This document shows, piece by piece, positions 1 through 9,216 of a stretch of DNA of 64,000 bases. The position numbers and the translations under genes are program-made. Positions within the stretch are counted from its first letter, which is position 1; each line of letters starts with the position of its first letter. The stretch is from Blautia parvula (lineage in GTDB: Bacteria; Bacillota; Clostridia; Lachnospirales; Lachnospiraceae). The stretch spans positions 1,054,001 through 1,118,000 of the forward strand of contig NZ_CP084061.1 in assembly GCF_020215665.1 (NCBI RefSeq), given 5' to 3'. The notes beneath the pieces are model-generated. The model ran no database searches, had not been told where the DNA came from, and saw only the letters and a program-made list of their open reading frames with translations.

Positions 1-365
1 TTGCCCACAGGGGAGAAGAGTTCATCACCGGGGCGCAGGTTGCCGGAAAGAGCAACCGCAAGGGCATGGGTGCCGCAGGCGATCTGGGGCCGTACCAGTG
101 CTGCCTCCGCGTGGAATGCGTCTGCATATACATCTTCCAGGGTATCTCTTCCCAGATCATTGTATCCGTAGCCGCTGGAGGCGTAGAGACATGCCTCGCT
201 GACTTTGTTTTTCTGCATTGCCAGGAGCACCTTCATCTGGTTATATTCCGCGTTATCGTCGATGGCTGCAAAGCGTTCCTTCAGTTCCTGTTCTATTTTA
301 TTTCCATATGCCAGTACCTCACTGCTGATTCCCAGTTCCCGGTACACTGCATTCATTTCCTGCAT
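1..365 (-). CDS. Methionine gamma-lyase / aluminium-resistance family PLP protein (N-terminal part)
   Basis: The frame runs off the left edge, so only about 121 N-terminal residues are visible. ATG at 365 follows a GAGGAA ribosome site. The visible protein starts MQEMNAVYRELGISSEV and contains ASSGYGYNDLGRD and EAALVRPQIACGTHALAVAL, typical of the large PLP-dependent fold-type I family annotated as aluminium resistance protein or methionine gamma-lyase-like (YnbB). In Firmicutes this gene commonly lies directly after miaA, as here. It overlaps the miaA 3' end by 47 bp. The PLP-binding lysine lies outside the window, so the substrate cannot be judged; the family name is safer than an enzyme name. 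Confidence 0.85.
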   Translation of the reverse strand, partial: MQEMNAVYRELGISSEVLAYGNKIEQELKERFAAIDDNAEYNQMKVLLAMQKNKVSEACLYASSGYGYNDLGRDTLEDVYADAFHAEAALVRPQIACGTHALAVALSGNLRPGDELFSPVG

Positions 366-1317
366 CACAAATTCCTCTTTCCTTACATATTTTCAGCATG
401 TATTCCAAAATGGCATTCTCATTGTAGGAGAATTCCGGTTTGTTTACCCATATCACGTCTTTTTCCCTGCGGAACCAGGTAAGCTGCCGCTTGGCAAAAT
501 GGCGGGTATCTCTTTTCAAAATGTAGACTGCCTCCTCCAGGGTGATCTCTTCGTCCAGATAGGACAGAATCTCCTTGTATCCAAGGCCCTGCATGGAGAC
601 CATATTTTTGGTGTAGCCCATGTTTTTAAGTTTTTTTACTTCAGGGACCAGCCCGGCATCCAGCATTTCATCTACCCGCCGGTCAATGCGGGCATAAAGT
701 TTCTCTCTGTCATCGTTTAAGACAAAGTAGGCTGTATTGTACGGGGAAGTTTTCTCTGCCTCCCGCTCATTGTGTTCGGAGATGCGTTCTCCTGTCAGTT
801 CATAGTATTCCAGGGCACGTATGACACGTTTTATATTGTTTTCATGTATTTTTATGGCGGAGGCAGGGTCGACTTCCCGGAGGCGTCCGTGCATCCAGGC
901 GGCTCCTTTTTCCCTGGCTTCCTGCTCAAGCTGCTGTCTCACCGGGCTTTTTTCCGTGTCCTCGGAAAAATCAATGTCTTTTACCACGGCCTGGATATAA
1001 AATCCTGTACCGCCGGTTAAAATAGGAATCTTTCCCCTGGCGTAAATTTTTGCCATGGCCTCTTTTGCCATCTGCTGGAACCGGACTACATGGAACTCCT
1101 CTTCGGGATTCAGCACATCAATGAGATAATGGGGGATGTTGTCCATCTCTTCTTTCGTGATCTTGGCGGAACCGATATCCATATGGCGGTATACCTGCAT
1201 GGAATCCGCGGAGATGATCTCCCCGCCAACAGCGTGAGCCAGCCGGACAGACAGGTGGGTCTTGCCCACCGCCGTAGGTCCGGTCAGTATTATCAAAGGT
1301 TTTTTCAAGCTATTCAC
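319..1317 (-). CDS. miaA: tRNA dimethylallyltransferase MiaA
   Basis: Transfers a dimethylallyl group to N6 of A37 in tRNAs reading U-starting codons; MiaB, encoded upstream at 6345-7802, then adds the methylthio group. The P-loop GPTAVGKT lies near residue 13, followed by the family motifs ISADSMQVYRHMDIGSAK and LTGGTGFYIQAV; length (332 aa) is normal. The first base follows the mutL stop codon without a gap. Two starts are possible: GTG at 1317 and TTG at 1308. The TTG has a better-placed AGGTGA ribosome site, giving a protein starting LKKPLIILTGPT. Part of the mutS-mutL-miaA run, probably co-transcribed. Confidence 0.96.
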   Translation of the reverse strand: MNSLKKPLIILTGPTAVGKTHLSVRLAHAVGGEIISADSMQVYRHMDIGSAKITKEEMDNIPHYLIDVLNPEEEFHVVRFQQMAKEAMAKIYARGKIPILTGGTGFYIQAVVKDIDFSEDTEKSPVRQQLEQEAREKGAAWMHGRLREVDPASAIKIHENNIKRVIRALEYYELTGERISEHNEREAEKTSPYNTAYFVLNDDREKLYARIDRRVDEMLDAGLVPEVKKLKNMGYTKNMVSMQGLGYKEILSYLDEEITLEEAVYILKRDTRHFAKRQLTWFRREKDVIWVNKPEFSYNENAILEYMLKICKERGICDAGNECSVPGTGNQQ

Positions 1318-3669
1318 CTACACAATCCGTTTGAATTTCTTTTCCAGTTCGTATTTTGTCATGGAGACAATGGTGGGTCTTCCATGCGGGCAGTGATAAG
1401 GATTTTCCAGTCCCAGAAGCTCGTCGATCAGTTTGTCCGCTTCCGGGACGGAGAGCATCTGGTTGCCCTTTACAGCGGCTTTGCAGGCGGCTGTGGCGAT
1501 TCTGTGGGTTATCAGTTCAGGGGTCTGTCTCCTGCCCTCTGTTTCCAGGCTGTCCAGAATCTCTATGAACAGTTCCTGAACCGTGACGCCGTACAGATTG
1601 GCCGGAACAGCGCTGATGCTGTATTCCCTGCCGCCGAAGGAAGAAATCTCAAAGCCAAACTGTTCAAATATCTCCATCTGCTCTTTTAAAAGCTCTGCCT
1701 CCTGAAGACTGAGCGCGATGATCTCCGGTGGACTTACCATCTGGGATAGGATCTCCCGCTGGTTGAATTCTTTCATGAAGCGCTCATAAAGCACTTTTTC
1801 GTGAGCGGCGTGCTGGTCAATGATGTAAAATTTCTCATCGTATTCCACCAGCCAGTATGTGTCAAAAAGCTGGCCGATGATGCGGTGGCGCAGTCTGGCT
1901 TTTTTGGAGAGAAGCCGGTCGTCAAACAGCTCCATCTGCCGGGGGCTTTCCGGTATTACGGATACTGACTCCTGTACCGCTGTGGCCGCCGGGTCTGCTG
2001 CTGCGGTTTGCGGCAATGGTTGTATTTCATCGGCGGGCTGTGCAGTATTTGATGGTGATGTTTCATTTGCAGACTGTGCGGCATTTGATGGTGATGTTTC
2101 ACTTGCAGGCTGTGCGGCATTTGATGGTGATGTTTCATTTGCGGACTGTGCGTCATTTGAAGGCATCGCTTCATTCGCAGGCTGCACAGCAATTGATGCC
2201 TTGGTTCCATTTGCAGACTTTATGGCAATGGATGACGGTTCTTCTGCGTCCATGTTGGAAATGTCCTGCGCTCCATGTTCGGGTGCAGGGAAAGTTGTGG
2301 CTGGCCGCACACCGATGCCGGAAGGCGGAGTATTTACGGAAGGCCGAATATCCGCATCCGGGGAGGACGGTACAACAGCGGGGCGCACGCCTGCAGGAAG
2401 GGGAGCGGGCACAACACCTTCGGTCCCCTGTTCGGAACCGGATTTTGAAGTTTCAGGTCCCGTTCCGTACTTATACGGACGTTTTTCCTCTGCTATAAAA
2501 CCGGTATTCTGCTGTGGTGTGTAAATGTGTGATTTCTGCTTCTGCGGTGTATTGGAAATGCCTGCTCTTCGTCTCTGTTCAAAGGGTTCCGGGCCGTTTG
2601 GTTTTCTGCCGCCGCGTTTTTGCTCCTCCTTGTCCTTTCCCTGGTCCAAATCAATGTCGGGGATCAGTTCCCTGTGCGCCAGCACAGAAGTGAGCGCCTC
2701 ATAAGTGGCCTGATAAACAGCCTGCTGGTTCTGAAACCGGACTTCCATTTTTGTGGGATGTACGTTTACATCCACCTCATCTCCCTGAATGTTGTACTGC
2801 AGGCAGACAAAGGGGTATTTATGCTGCATCATATAGGGCTTATAGGCATCCTCTATGGCCTTCATGAGCACCTTGCTTTTTACATATCTGCCGTTAATAT
2901 AATAATTTTCAAAGGTTCGGTTGCCTCTTGCAATGACAGGCTTTCCCGCAAATCCCTCTATGGAAATCCCGTTCTTTTCATACTTCACGGCGGTTACCTC
3001 ACGGGCTATATCCCTGCCGTAAATGCCGTAGATGACATCCTTCAGGCTGGCATTGCCGGAGCTGTGAAGCTTTGTCTGTCCGTTTACCATGAATTTAAAA
3101 GAGATGTCCTGATGGGACAGAGCGAGCTGTTCCATATAGGAACTCACATAACCGGCTTCTGTCATGGCTGTCTTTAAGAATTTTGCCCTGACCGGCGTGT
3201 TGAAAAACAGGTTGCGGACAATTATGGTAGTGCCGCAGGGCGCGCCGATCTCCTCCAGAGACTTTTCTTTTCCGCCTTCTATGAGATAGCGCACACCTGT
3301 GAGGGCTTCCGGTGTTTTGGTTATCAGCTCCACCTGTCCGACTGCTGCAATGCTTGACAGAGCCTCACCGCGGAATCCCAGGGAGGATATCCGCATCAGG
3401 TCTTCCACCTTCTCAATTTTGCTGGTGGCATGGCGCAGAAAAGCAAGGGGCACCTGTTCCCGCACCATGCCGCCGCCGTTGTCGGTCACACGTATGAAGG
3501 AGATGCCGCCCTCTTTGATTTCCACGGTAATGGCGGAGGAACCGGCGTCGATGGCATTCTCCACCAGCTCCTTCACCACGGAAGCGGGACGTTCTACCAC
3601 CTCGCCGGCCGCTATTTTATCTATGGTATTCTGATCTAAAACAGCAATTTTTCTCAATTCTATCACCAT
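1318..3669 (-). CDS. mutL: DNA mismatch repair endonuclease MutL
   Basis: Mismatch-repair mediator recruited by MutS. The GHKL ATPase motifs are at the N terminus (VKELVENAIDAG near residue 33, then DNGGGM and FRGEALSSIAAV). The C-terminal part carries the metal-dependent nicking motif DQHAAHEKVLYE and the CPHGRPT motif, so this is an endonuclease-type MutL as in bacteria lacking MutH. At 783 residues it is longer than the usual 620-680. The excess is the central linker, which includes a 12-residue tandem repeat rich in Ser, Asn, Ala and Pro (see repeat at 2051-2230). The gene overlaps mutS by 7 bp, suggesting translational coupling. Confidence 0.97.
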   Translation of the reverse strand: MVIELRKIAVLDQNTIDKIAAGEVVERPASVVKELVENAIDAGSSAITVEIKEGGISFIRVTDNGGGMVREQVPLAFLRHATSKIEKVEDLMRISSLGFRGEALSSIAAVGQVELITKTPEALTGVRYLIEGGKEKSLEEIGAPCGTTIIVRNLFFNTPVRAKFLKTAMTEAGYVSSYMEQLALSHQDISFKFMVNGQTKLHSSGNASLKDVIYGIYGRDIAREVTAVKYEKNGISIEGFAGKPVIARGNRTFENYYINGRYVKSKVLMKAIEDAYKPYMMQHKYPFVCLQYNIQGDEVDVNVHPTKMEVRFQNQQAVYQATYEALTSVLAHRELIPDIDLDQGKDKEEQKRGGRKPNGPEPFEQRRRAGISNTPQKQKSHIYTPQQNTGFIAEEKRPYKYGTGPETSKSGSEQGTEGVVPAPLPAGVRPAVVPSSPDADIRPSVNTPPSGIGVRPATTFPAPEHGAQDISNMDAEEPSSIAIKSANGTKASIAVQPANEAMPSNDAQSANETSPSNAAQPASETSPSNAAQSANETSPSNTAQPADEIQPLPQTAAADPAATAVQESVSVIPESPRQMELFDDRLLSKKARLRHRIIGQLFDTYWLVEYDEKFYIIDQHAAHEKVLYERFMKEFNQREILSQMVSPPEIIALSLQEAELLKEQMEIFEQFGFEISSFGGREYSISAVPANLYGVTVQELFIEILDSLETEGRRQTPELITHRIATAACKAAVKGNQMLSVPEADKLIDELLGLENPYHCPHGRPTIVSMTKYELEKKFKRIV
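2051..2230. repeat. Five 36-bp tandem repeats in the mutL linker
   Basis: Five consecutive 36-bp units start at 2051, 2087, 2123, 2159 and 2195. The first three differ at only a few bases, while the last two have drifted. Each unit is 12 codons, so copy-number change keeps the mutL frame. The encoded units read approximately NAAQxAxETSPS on the minus strand and lie in the disordered linker between ATPase and endonuclease domains. Confidence 0.9.
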
Positions 3670-6338
3670 CTGTTCTTCAGTTTGTTCTGAAGCTTATAAA
3701 TTGTGTTCAGCGCGTCAATGGGTGTTAAATTAGAGACATCAATATTTTTCAGTTCCTCCAGCACATCATCATCCTTCACGGTGTCAAACAGGGAAATCTG
3801 CTCTAAGTCCAGTTCGTCCAAATGTACCTGGGGCTTTGTCTTCGTCTTTTTATTTTCCGAGGCGATATCCTTGACCGCTGCAGTGATGTCCGCGCTGACC
3901 AGTTCCTCCACCAGTTCTTTTGCCCGCTCAATGACCACATCCGGCACACCGGCCAGTTTTGCCACTTGGATACCGTAGCTCTTGTCCGCACCGCCTTTCA
4001 CGATTTTACGCAGAAAGACAATGTCGTCTCCACGCTCTTTCACGGCAATGCAGTAATTGTTCACGCCGGCCAGCTTGCCTTCCAGTTCGGTCAGTTCATG
4101 GTAATGGGTGGCAAAAAGTGTCTTAGCTCCCAGAATTTTCGTGTTGCTGATATATTCAATGACTGCCCAGGCAATGGAGAGGCCGTCAAAGGTGCTGGTT
4201 CCGCGCCCGATCTCATCCAGGATGAGAAGGCTTCTGGACGTGGCGTTCCGCAGAATATTGGCAACCTCGGTCATCTCCACCATAAAGGTACTCTGACCGC
4301 TTGCCAGGTCATCGGAGGCGCCCACACGGGTAAAGATACGGTCCGCAATGCCGATGTTGGCCTTTTCAGCGGGGACAAAGGAACCGATCTGTGCCATCAG
4401 GACGATCAGGGCGGTCTGGCGCATATATGTGGATTTACCTGCCATATTGGGTCCGGTGATGACAGATACCCTGTTTTTGCTGTTGTCCAGGTACGTGTCA
4501 TTGGGAATGAACATGTCGTTGGGGATCATTTTTTCCACCACCGGGTGACGTCCGTTTTTGATGTCAATGACTCCTTTGGTGTTGATCTTGGGGCGGACGT
4601 AATTGTTCCTGGATGCCACCAGCGCAAGGGAGATATAGGTGTCCAGCTTGGCTATGGCCTTGGCTGTCCGCTGAATCCGCTCCACCTCCCTGGAGATGGT
4701 ATTGCGCACATTCACAAAAAGTTCGTATTCCAGGGCGTAGAGCTTATCTTCTGCCCCCAGGATCATATCTTCCAGCTCCTTCAGCCTTGGAGTGATATAA
4801 CGCTCCGCGTTGGTGAGGGTCTGCTTTCTGGTATAGTATTCCGGCACCATATTTTTGAAGGAATTGGTCACCTCCAGATAATAGCCGAATACCTTGTTGT
4901 ATTTGATCTTCAGATTGCGGATGCCTGTCTTTTCCCTCTCTTCGGCTTCCAGTTCCGCCAGCCAGGATTTTCCTTTTGTTTTTGCCTCGCGGAAATGGTC
5001 CACATCTTCATTATAACCATCTTTGATGATGCCGCCCTCCTTCATGGCAAGAGGCGGTTCCTCCACAATGGCGGATTCCAGAAGGGTATACAGATCTCTT
5101 AAGTCATCCATATCCTCGTAGACGCACTGCATCTCTTCTGTGGAGAAGCTTTTGACAAGCTGTTTGATATACGGGATCATGGAGATGGAGGATTTGAAGG
5201 AGATCATATCCCGTGGATTGGCGGACTGATAGCTGACACGCCCGATCAGACGCTCCATATCATAAATGGGATTTAGATATTCCCTTATCTCCTCCCGGTC
5301 CATTTCCCTGGAATTGATCTCTTCCAGGGCATCCAGACGGCGGTTGATGGCATCCTCGTCAATGAGGGGCTGCTCAATAAAGGAGCGCAGCATTCTGGCT
5401 CCCATAGCAGTTTTTGTCTTGTCCAGAACCCACAAAAGGGAACCCCTCTTCACTTTCTCACGGAGGGCTTCCGTCAGTTCCAGATTCCTTCTGGAGGAAC
5501 TGTCAATGACCATGAAACGGTCTGTGATGTATGGGGTGATGGCACGCATATGCTCCAGGGAGTTTTTCTGTGTTTCCAGCAGATAAGTCAAAAGGGCGCC
5601 TGCTCCGATGACAGCACATTCATAATCCTTCAGTCCCAGGCCTTCCAGTGTCCCCACACGGAAATGCTCTTTCAGGGTTCTCACACACAGGTCATCATCA
5701 AAGTACCAGCTCTCCAGCGGATACAGGGAGATGTTCAGCCGGTTCCTGATCTCTTCCAGGTCCACGCCGCTCATACAGAATGCCTCATTACAGATGATTT
5801 CCGCCGGTGAGAACTTGTATACCTCATCCAGAAGGGTTCGGATCTTATCCACCTCTGTCACCATAAAATCACCGGTGGTCACATCCGCAATAGCGATGCC
5901 GAAACGGTTGGACAGATAGACAACTGCCATAATATAGTTGTTTTTCGTCTCATCCAGTGCCTGGGTATTCAGATTGGTTCCCGGTGTGACCACGCGGATG
6001 ACCTCTCTTCGCACCATCCCCTTGGCTTCCTTTGGGTCCTCCATCTGCTCGCAGATCGCCACCTTGTAGCCCTTCCCCACCAGACGGTTTATGTAGACTT
6101 CTGCCGCGTGGTAGGGGACGCCGCACATGGGCGCCCGCTCGGACAGGCCGCAGTCCTTACCGGTCAGGGTCAGTTCCAGTTCCCGGGATGTTGTGACCGC
6201 ATCGTCAAAAAACATCTCGTAAAAGTCGCCCAGGCGGTAAAATATAATACAGTCTTTATTTTCCTCTTTTGTCTTCACGTAATGCTGCATCATCGGTGAG
6301 AGTGATGCCACATCCACGTCTTTAAATGTAAGTCCCAT
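3663..6338 (-). CDS. mutS: DNA mismatch repair protein MutS
   Basis: Mismatch-recognition ATPase, 891 aa. The N-terminal mismatch-binding motif is present (GDFYEMF near residue 37, containing the Phe-x-Glu wedge). The C-terminal ABC-type ATPase shows Walker A GPNMAGKST, signature region DDLASGQSTFMVEM, Walker B LLILDEIGRGTS and the ATHYHEL segment. Length and domain order are those of canonical MutS, not MutS2. It lies between miaB (6 bp upstream) and mutL (overlapping), so miaB-mutS-mutL-miaA form one minus-strand run. Confidence 0.98.
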   Translation of the reverse strand: MGLTFKDVDVASLSPMMQHYVKTKEENKDCIIFYRLGDFYEMFFDDAVTTSRELELTLTGKDCGLSERAPMCGVPYHAAEVYINRLVGKGYKVAICEQMEDPKEAKGMVRREVIRVVTPGTNLNTQALDETKNNYIMAVVYLSNRFGIAIADVTTGDFMVTEVDKIRTLLDEVYKFSPAEIICNEAFCMSGVDLEEIRNRLNISLYPLESWYFDDDLCVRTLKEHFRVGTLEGLGLKDYECAVIGAGALLTYLLETQKNSLEHMRAITPYITDRFMVIDSSSRRNLELTEALREKVKRGSLLWVLDKTKTAMGARMLRSFIEQPLIDEDAINRRLDALEEINSREMDREEIREYLNPIYDMERLIGRVSYQSANPRDMISFKSSISMIPYIKQLVKSFSTEEMQCVYEDMDDLRDLYTLLESAIVEEPPLAMKEGGIIKDGYNEDVDHFREAKTKGKSWLAELEAEEREKTGIRNLKIKYNKVFGYYLEVTNSFKNMVPEYYTRKQTLTNAERYITPRLKELEDMILGAEDKLYALEYELFVNVRNTISREVERIQRTAKAIAKLDTYISLALVASRNNYVRPKINTKGVIDIKNGRHPVVEKMIPNDMFIPNDTYLDNSKNRVSVITGPNMAGKSTYMRQTALIVLMAQIGSFVPAEKANIGIADRIFTRVGASDDLASGQSTFMVEMTEVANILRNATSRSLLILDEIGRGTSTFDGLSIAWAVIEYISNTKILGAKTLFATHYHELTELEGKLAGVNNYCIAVKERGDDIVFLRKIVKGGADKSYGIQVAKLAGVPDVVIERAKELVEELVSADITAAVKDIASENKKTKTKPQVHLDELDLEQISLFDTVKDDDVLEELKNIDVSNLTPIDALNTIYKLQNKLKNRW

Positions 6339-6344
6339 ATATTG

Positions 6345-7802
6345 TCATCCTACTTTCGTACCCATGTAATAGAATCCTCTGCACTCATCAAGCCGCACAC
6401 GGACCAGACTGCCGATCAGAGAGCTGTCTCCCGGAAAATGCACCAGTATGTTGTTGGAAAGCCTTCCTGTCATAAGGGTTTTATCGTGTTCATTCTGCTC
6501 CTCCACAAGAACCTCCTGTACGGTTCCGGTGTCCCTGGCAGACATTTCCCTGCCTATGGCCTGCACCCGTACAAGAAGCCTGTCAAAACGGTCTTTTATG
6601 ACCTCCTCGGGAATCTGGTCTTCCATGACAGCAGCAGGCGTTCCGGTCCTCTTGGAATAAATAAAGGTAAAGGCACTGTCATAGCGCACTTTTTCCACCA
6701 CGTCCATGGTCTCCAGAAAATCCTCTTCTGTCTCACCGGGAAATCCGACGATAATATCCGTGGTAAGAGAAATATCCGGCACTGCGGCACGAATCTTCTC
6801 CACAAGGGCCAGATACTGTTCCTTGTCATATCTTCGGTTCATCAGTTTTAAGATACGGCTGCTGCCTGACTGCAGGGGCAGATGAAGGTGTCTGCAGATC
6901 TTTTTGCTGTTTTTCATCACCTCAATCAGCTCGTCCGACAAATCCTTTGGATGTGAGGTCATAAAACGGATCCGGCGAAGCCCTTCTATCTTCTCAATCT
7001 CCTGTAAAAGCTGTGCAAATGTCATGGGTTCTTCCAGGTTCCTGCCATAAGAATTTACGTTCTGGCCCAGAAGCATCACCTCCACAACACCGTCTGCCAC
7101 AAGCTGTTCAATCTCTCTTACAATATCTTTCGGGCTTCGGCTTCTCTCCCGGCCGCGCACATAGGGAACAATGCAGTAGCTGCAGAAGTTGTTGCATCCG
7201 AACATAATATTGACACCGGATTTGAAGGAATACTTCCGTTCTGCAGGCAGGTCCTCCACGATTTTATCGGTGTCTTTCCAGATATCTATAACCATACGGT
7301 CAGAAGTAAGGGCACTTACGATCAGCTCTGAAAATTTATAGATATTATGTGTGCCGAAAATGAGATTCACAAAGGAATAGCTCTTTTTCAGCTTTTCCAC
7401 CACGTGAGCCTCCTGCATCATACAGCCGCAGAGCGCGATCATCATGTGGGGATTTTTCTTTTTCCTGGCATGAAGCTGGCCCAGGCGGCCATACACACGG
7501 TGATTGGCATTCTCCCGGACGGTACAGGTGTTGAAAATGACAAAATCCGCATCCTCGTCCTGCTTCTCCACATATCCGATATTTTCCAGCACGCCCACCA
7601 GTTTTTCCGAGTCTCTGGCATTCATCTGACAGCCGAAGGTATTGACGCAGAAGGTCAGAGGACGGCCCAGCGCTTCACTTTTTTCTTTCACCAGAGCCCG
7701 TGCTTTTTTCATAAAATAATACTGGCGGTCCGGCTCCTTAGCCGGCGCTTCACCGCCTGCATCTATATTTCCCAGAATTTCTTCCAAATTTTCCTGATTC
7801 AT
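6345..7802 (-). CDS. miaB: tRNA-2-methylthio-N6-dimethylallyladenosine synthase MiaB
   Basis: Radical-SAM methylthiotransferase completing the ms2i6A37 tRNA modification begun by MiaA. The N-terminal UPF0004 domain has the three auxiliary-cluster cysteines (NTFGCQMN, NTCTVRENA and ALCGCMMQ regions). The radical SAM motif is CNNFCSYC, followed by IVPYVRGRERSR. A C-terminal TRAM domain ends the protein. Length is 485 aa, with an extra N-terminal stretch of about 40 residues compared with the shortest homologues. Ends 6 bp before mutS. Confidence 0.97.
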   Translation of the reverse strand: MNQENLEEILGNIDAGGEAPAKEPDRQYYFMKKARALVKEKSEALGRPLTFCVNTFGCQMNARDSEKLVGVLENIGYVEKQDEDADFVIFNTCTVRENANHRVYGRLGQLHARKKKNPHMMIALCGCMMQEAHVVEKLKKSYSFVNLIFGTHNIYKFSELIVSALTSDRMVIDIWKDTDKIVEDLPAERKYSFKSGVNIMFGCNNFCSYCIVPYVRGRERSRSPKDIVREIEQLVADGVVEVMLLGQNVNSYGRNLEEPMTFAQLLQEIEKIEGLRRIRFMTSHPKDLSDELIEVMKNSKKICRHLHLPLQSGSSRILKLMNRRYDKEQYLALVEKIRAAVPDISLTTDIIVGFPGETEEDFLETMDVVEKVRYDSAFTFIYSKRTGTPAAVMEDQIPEEVIKDRFDRLLVRVQAIGREMSARDTGTVQEVLVEEQNEHDKTLMTGRLSNNILVHFPGDSSLIGSLVRVRLDECRGFYYMGTKVG

Positions 7803-7951
7803 TCCTTATCCTTTCCAAAATGCAAAATCAAAACATTCACGATTCCTTGTCACTGTTCTTATACACGTTTTGAACATTCACGACTTATTTTACTATAACG
7901 GATTTTAATTTTCAATCATTAAAATTTACATAATATCGGAACAGTAACGGA

Positions 7952-7998
7952 AAAAAGGGCGGAATGTATCAAAATTTGTCATACATTCAACCCTTTTC
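7952..7998 (-). terminator. Intrinsic terminator after the proB/DUF896 pair
   Basis: A near-perfect hairpin pairs GAATGTAT with ATACATTC, extended by AAAAGGG/CCCTTTT, and on the minus strand ends in a T run. It lies 40 bp past the DUF896 stop. The rest of the 235-bp gap to miaB (7803-8037) shows no further gene. Confidence 0.8.
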
Positions 7999-8037
7999 TT
8001 TATGTATACGGCAGATCTGCAAGTCTGCCTGCTGCGC

Positions 8038-8259
8038 TTAATGTTTTGTTTTCAGTCCGTATTTCGTGCCTAAGTTAGTGACGGTTCCGTCTTTTTCCTG
8101 GATATCAATATTGTCCAATTGGGCACGCATGTTCATGCGTATGGTGGCAATATATTCTGTGCGGAGCTTTTTCTGCTCCTCTTTTTCTTCCGGGGTCAGT
8201 TCTGTGACCTTTGATTTTCTTGCAAGCTCGTTGATCCTGTCGATCTGTTCCTGTTTCAT
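8038..8259 (-). CDS. DUF896 family small protein (YnzC/YneB-like)
   Basis: A 73-residue protein matching the DUF896 family: it starts MKQEQIDRINELARKSK and has the conserved segments LTPEEKEEQKKLRTEYI and MRAQLDNIDI. The family is a small two-helix protein of unknown biochemical role; the B. subtilis relative sits in an SOS-linked operon. It follows proB by about 40 bp on the same strand and is followed by a terminator, so the two are probably co-transcribed. No function is claimed beyond the family. Confidence 0.9.
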   Translation of the reverse strand: MKQEQIDRINELARKSKVTELTPEEKEEQKKLRTEYIATIRMNMRAQLDNIDIQEKDGTVTNLGTKYGLKTKH

Positions 8260-8298
8260 GTGTATGGTCTCCTCTCTTATGGTCTCAAAGGGGCGGCA

Positions 8299-9141
8299 TC
8301 ACAGCTTCTGGATAATGTCATCCAGGTAAAAGCCTTCTTTTTTGTCCGCTAAGAACAAAGTGCCGTGGTTTCTTCCCTGCATTATTTTATGTATCACGTG
8401 GAAATCCTCTCCGTTGGCGATCACCATGTCAGCGCCTGCGCTGGTTGCAATATGGGCGGCGGTGAGCTTGGTTGCCATGCCTCCTGTTCCCACAGAGCTG
8501 CCTGTGCTGCCTTTTGCCATTTTCTCCAGATGGCTGTCTATCTTCTCCACCACGTCAATGAATTCGGCGTCCGGGTTCTGGTTGGGGTCATCCGTGAAAA
8601 GCCCGTCAATATCGGACAGCAGGATCAGCATGTCCGCATCCACCAGGGCTGCCACCAGAGCGGAAAGGGTGTCGTTGTCACCGAACTCAATCTCATCTGT
8701 GGAGATGGTGTCATTTTCATTTACAATGGGAATGGCTCCCATATCAAACAGCTTGTTAAAGGTGTTCATGGCATTTACTCTGGTGGCTGCATTGATCATG
8801 GTGTACTTTGTCATGAGCACCTGAGCTGCGGTCTGGTTGTACTCAGAAAAGAGTTTCTGATAGATCATCATAAGCCTTGCCTGGCCCACTGCGGCACATG
8901 CCTGCTTCTCCGCCAGTTCATCGGGACGCCTGTGGATGCCCATGGCGCTTCTTCCCACCGCAATGGCACCGGAGGAAACCACGATCACATCCTTGCCCTG
9001 GTTGTGAAGGTCTGCCAGTTCCCTGACCAGAATCTCCAGCTTTGTCAGATTTAAACGTCCTGTCTGCTCATGTGTCAGGGAGGAAGAGCCGATTTTTACT
9101 ACAACTCTTTTTTTATCTTTTAATTTTTCTCTTATGTTCAT
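8299..9141 (-). CDS. proB: Glutamate 5-kinase ProB (no PUA domain)
   Basis: Catalyses ATP-dependent phosphorylation of glutamate, the first step of proline synthesis. The amino-acid kinase fold is seen in VVKIGSSSLT near residue 13, VSSGAIAVGR, NENDTIST and the ATP-site segment GTGGMATKLTAA. At 280 residues it has only the kinase domain and lacks the C-terminal PUA domain of the roughly 370-residue enterobacterial enzyme; short forms occur in several lineages. The usual partner proA is not adjacent, so it must lie elsewhere or outside the window. Confidence 0.94.
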   Translation of the reverse strand: MNIREKLKDKKRVVVKIGSSSLTHEQTGRLNLTKLEILVRELADLHNQGKDVIVVSSGAIAVGRSAMGIHRRPDELAEKQACAAVGQARLMMIYQKLFSEYNQTAAQVLMTKYTMINAATRVNAMNTFNKLFDMGAIPIVNENDTISTDEIEFGDNDTLSALVAALVDADMLILLSDIDGLFTDDPNQNPDAEFIDVVEKIDSHLEKMAKGSTGSSVGTGGMATKLTAAHIATSAGADMVIANGEDFHVIHKIMQGRNHGTLFLADKKEGFYLDDIIQKL

Positions 9142-9216
9142 TATTGATCACTCCATCGTTTTCATGTTCTCTTATATTACACCATTTTTAAGAGTTCGTC
9201 CAGAGCGGCTTTTTCT

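Noticed and set aside
2051-2230. CRISPR-like repeat array
   Set aside because: 36-bp units are directly adjacent with no spacers and lie in frame inside mutL.
2016-2524. Long plus-strand frames opposite mutL and mutS
   Set aside because: They are antisense to well-conserved genes and their composition follows the repeats and codons of the sense strand.
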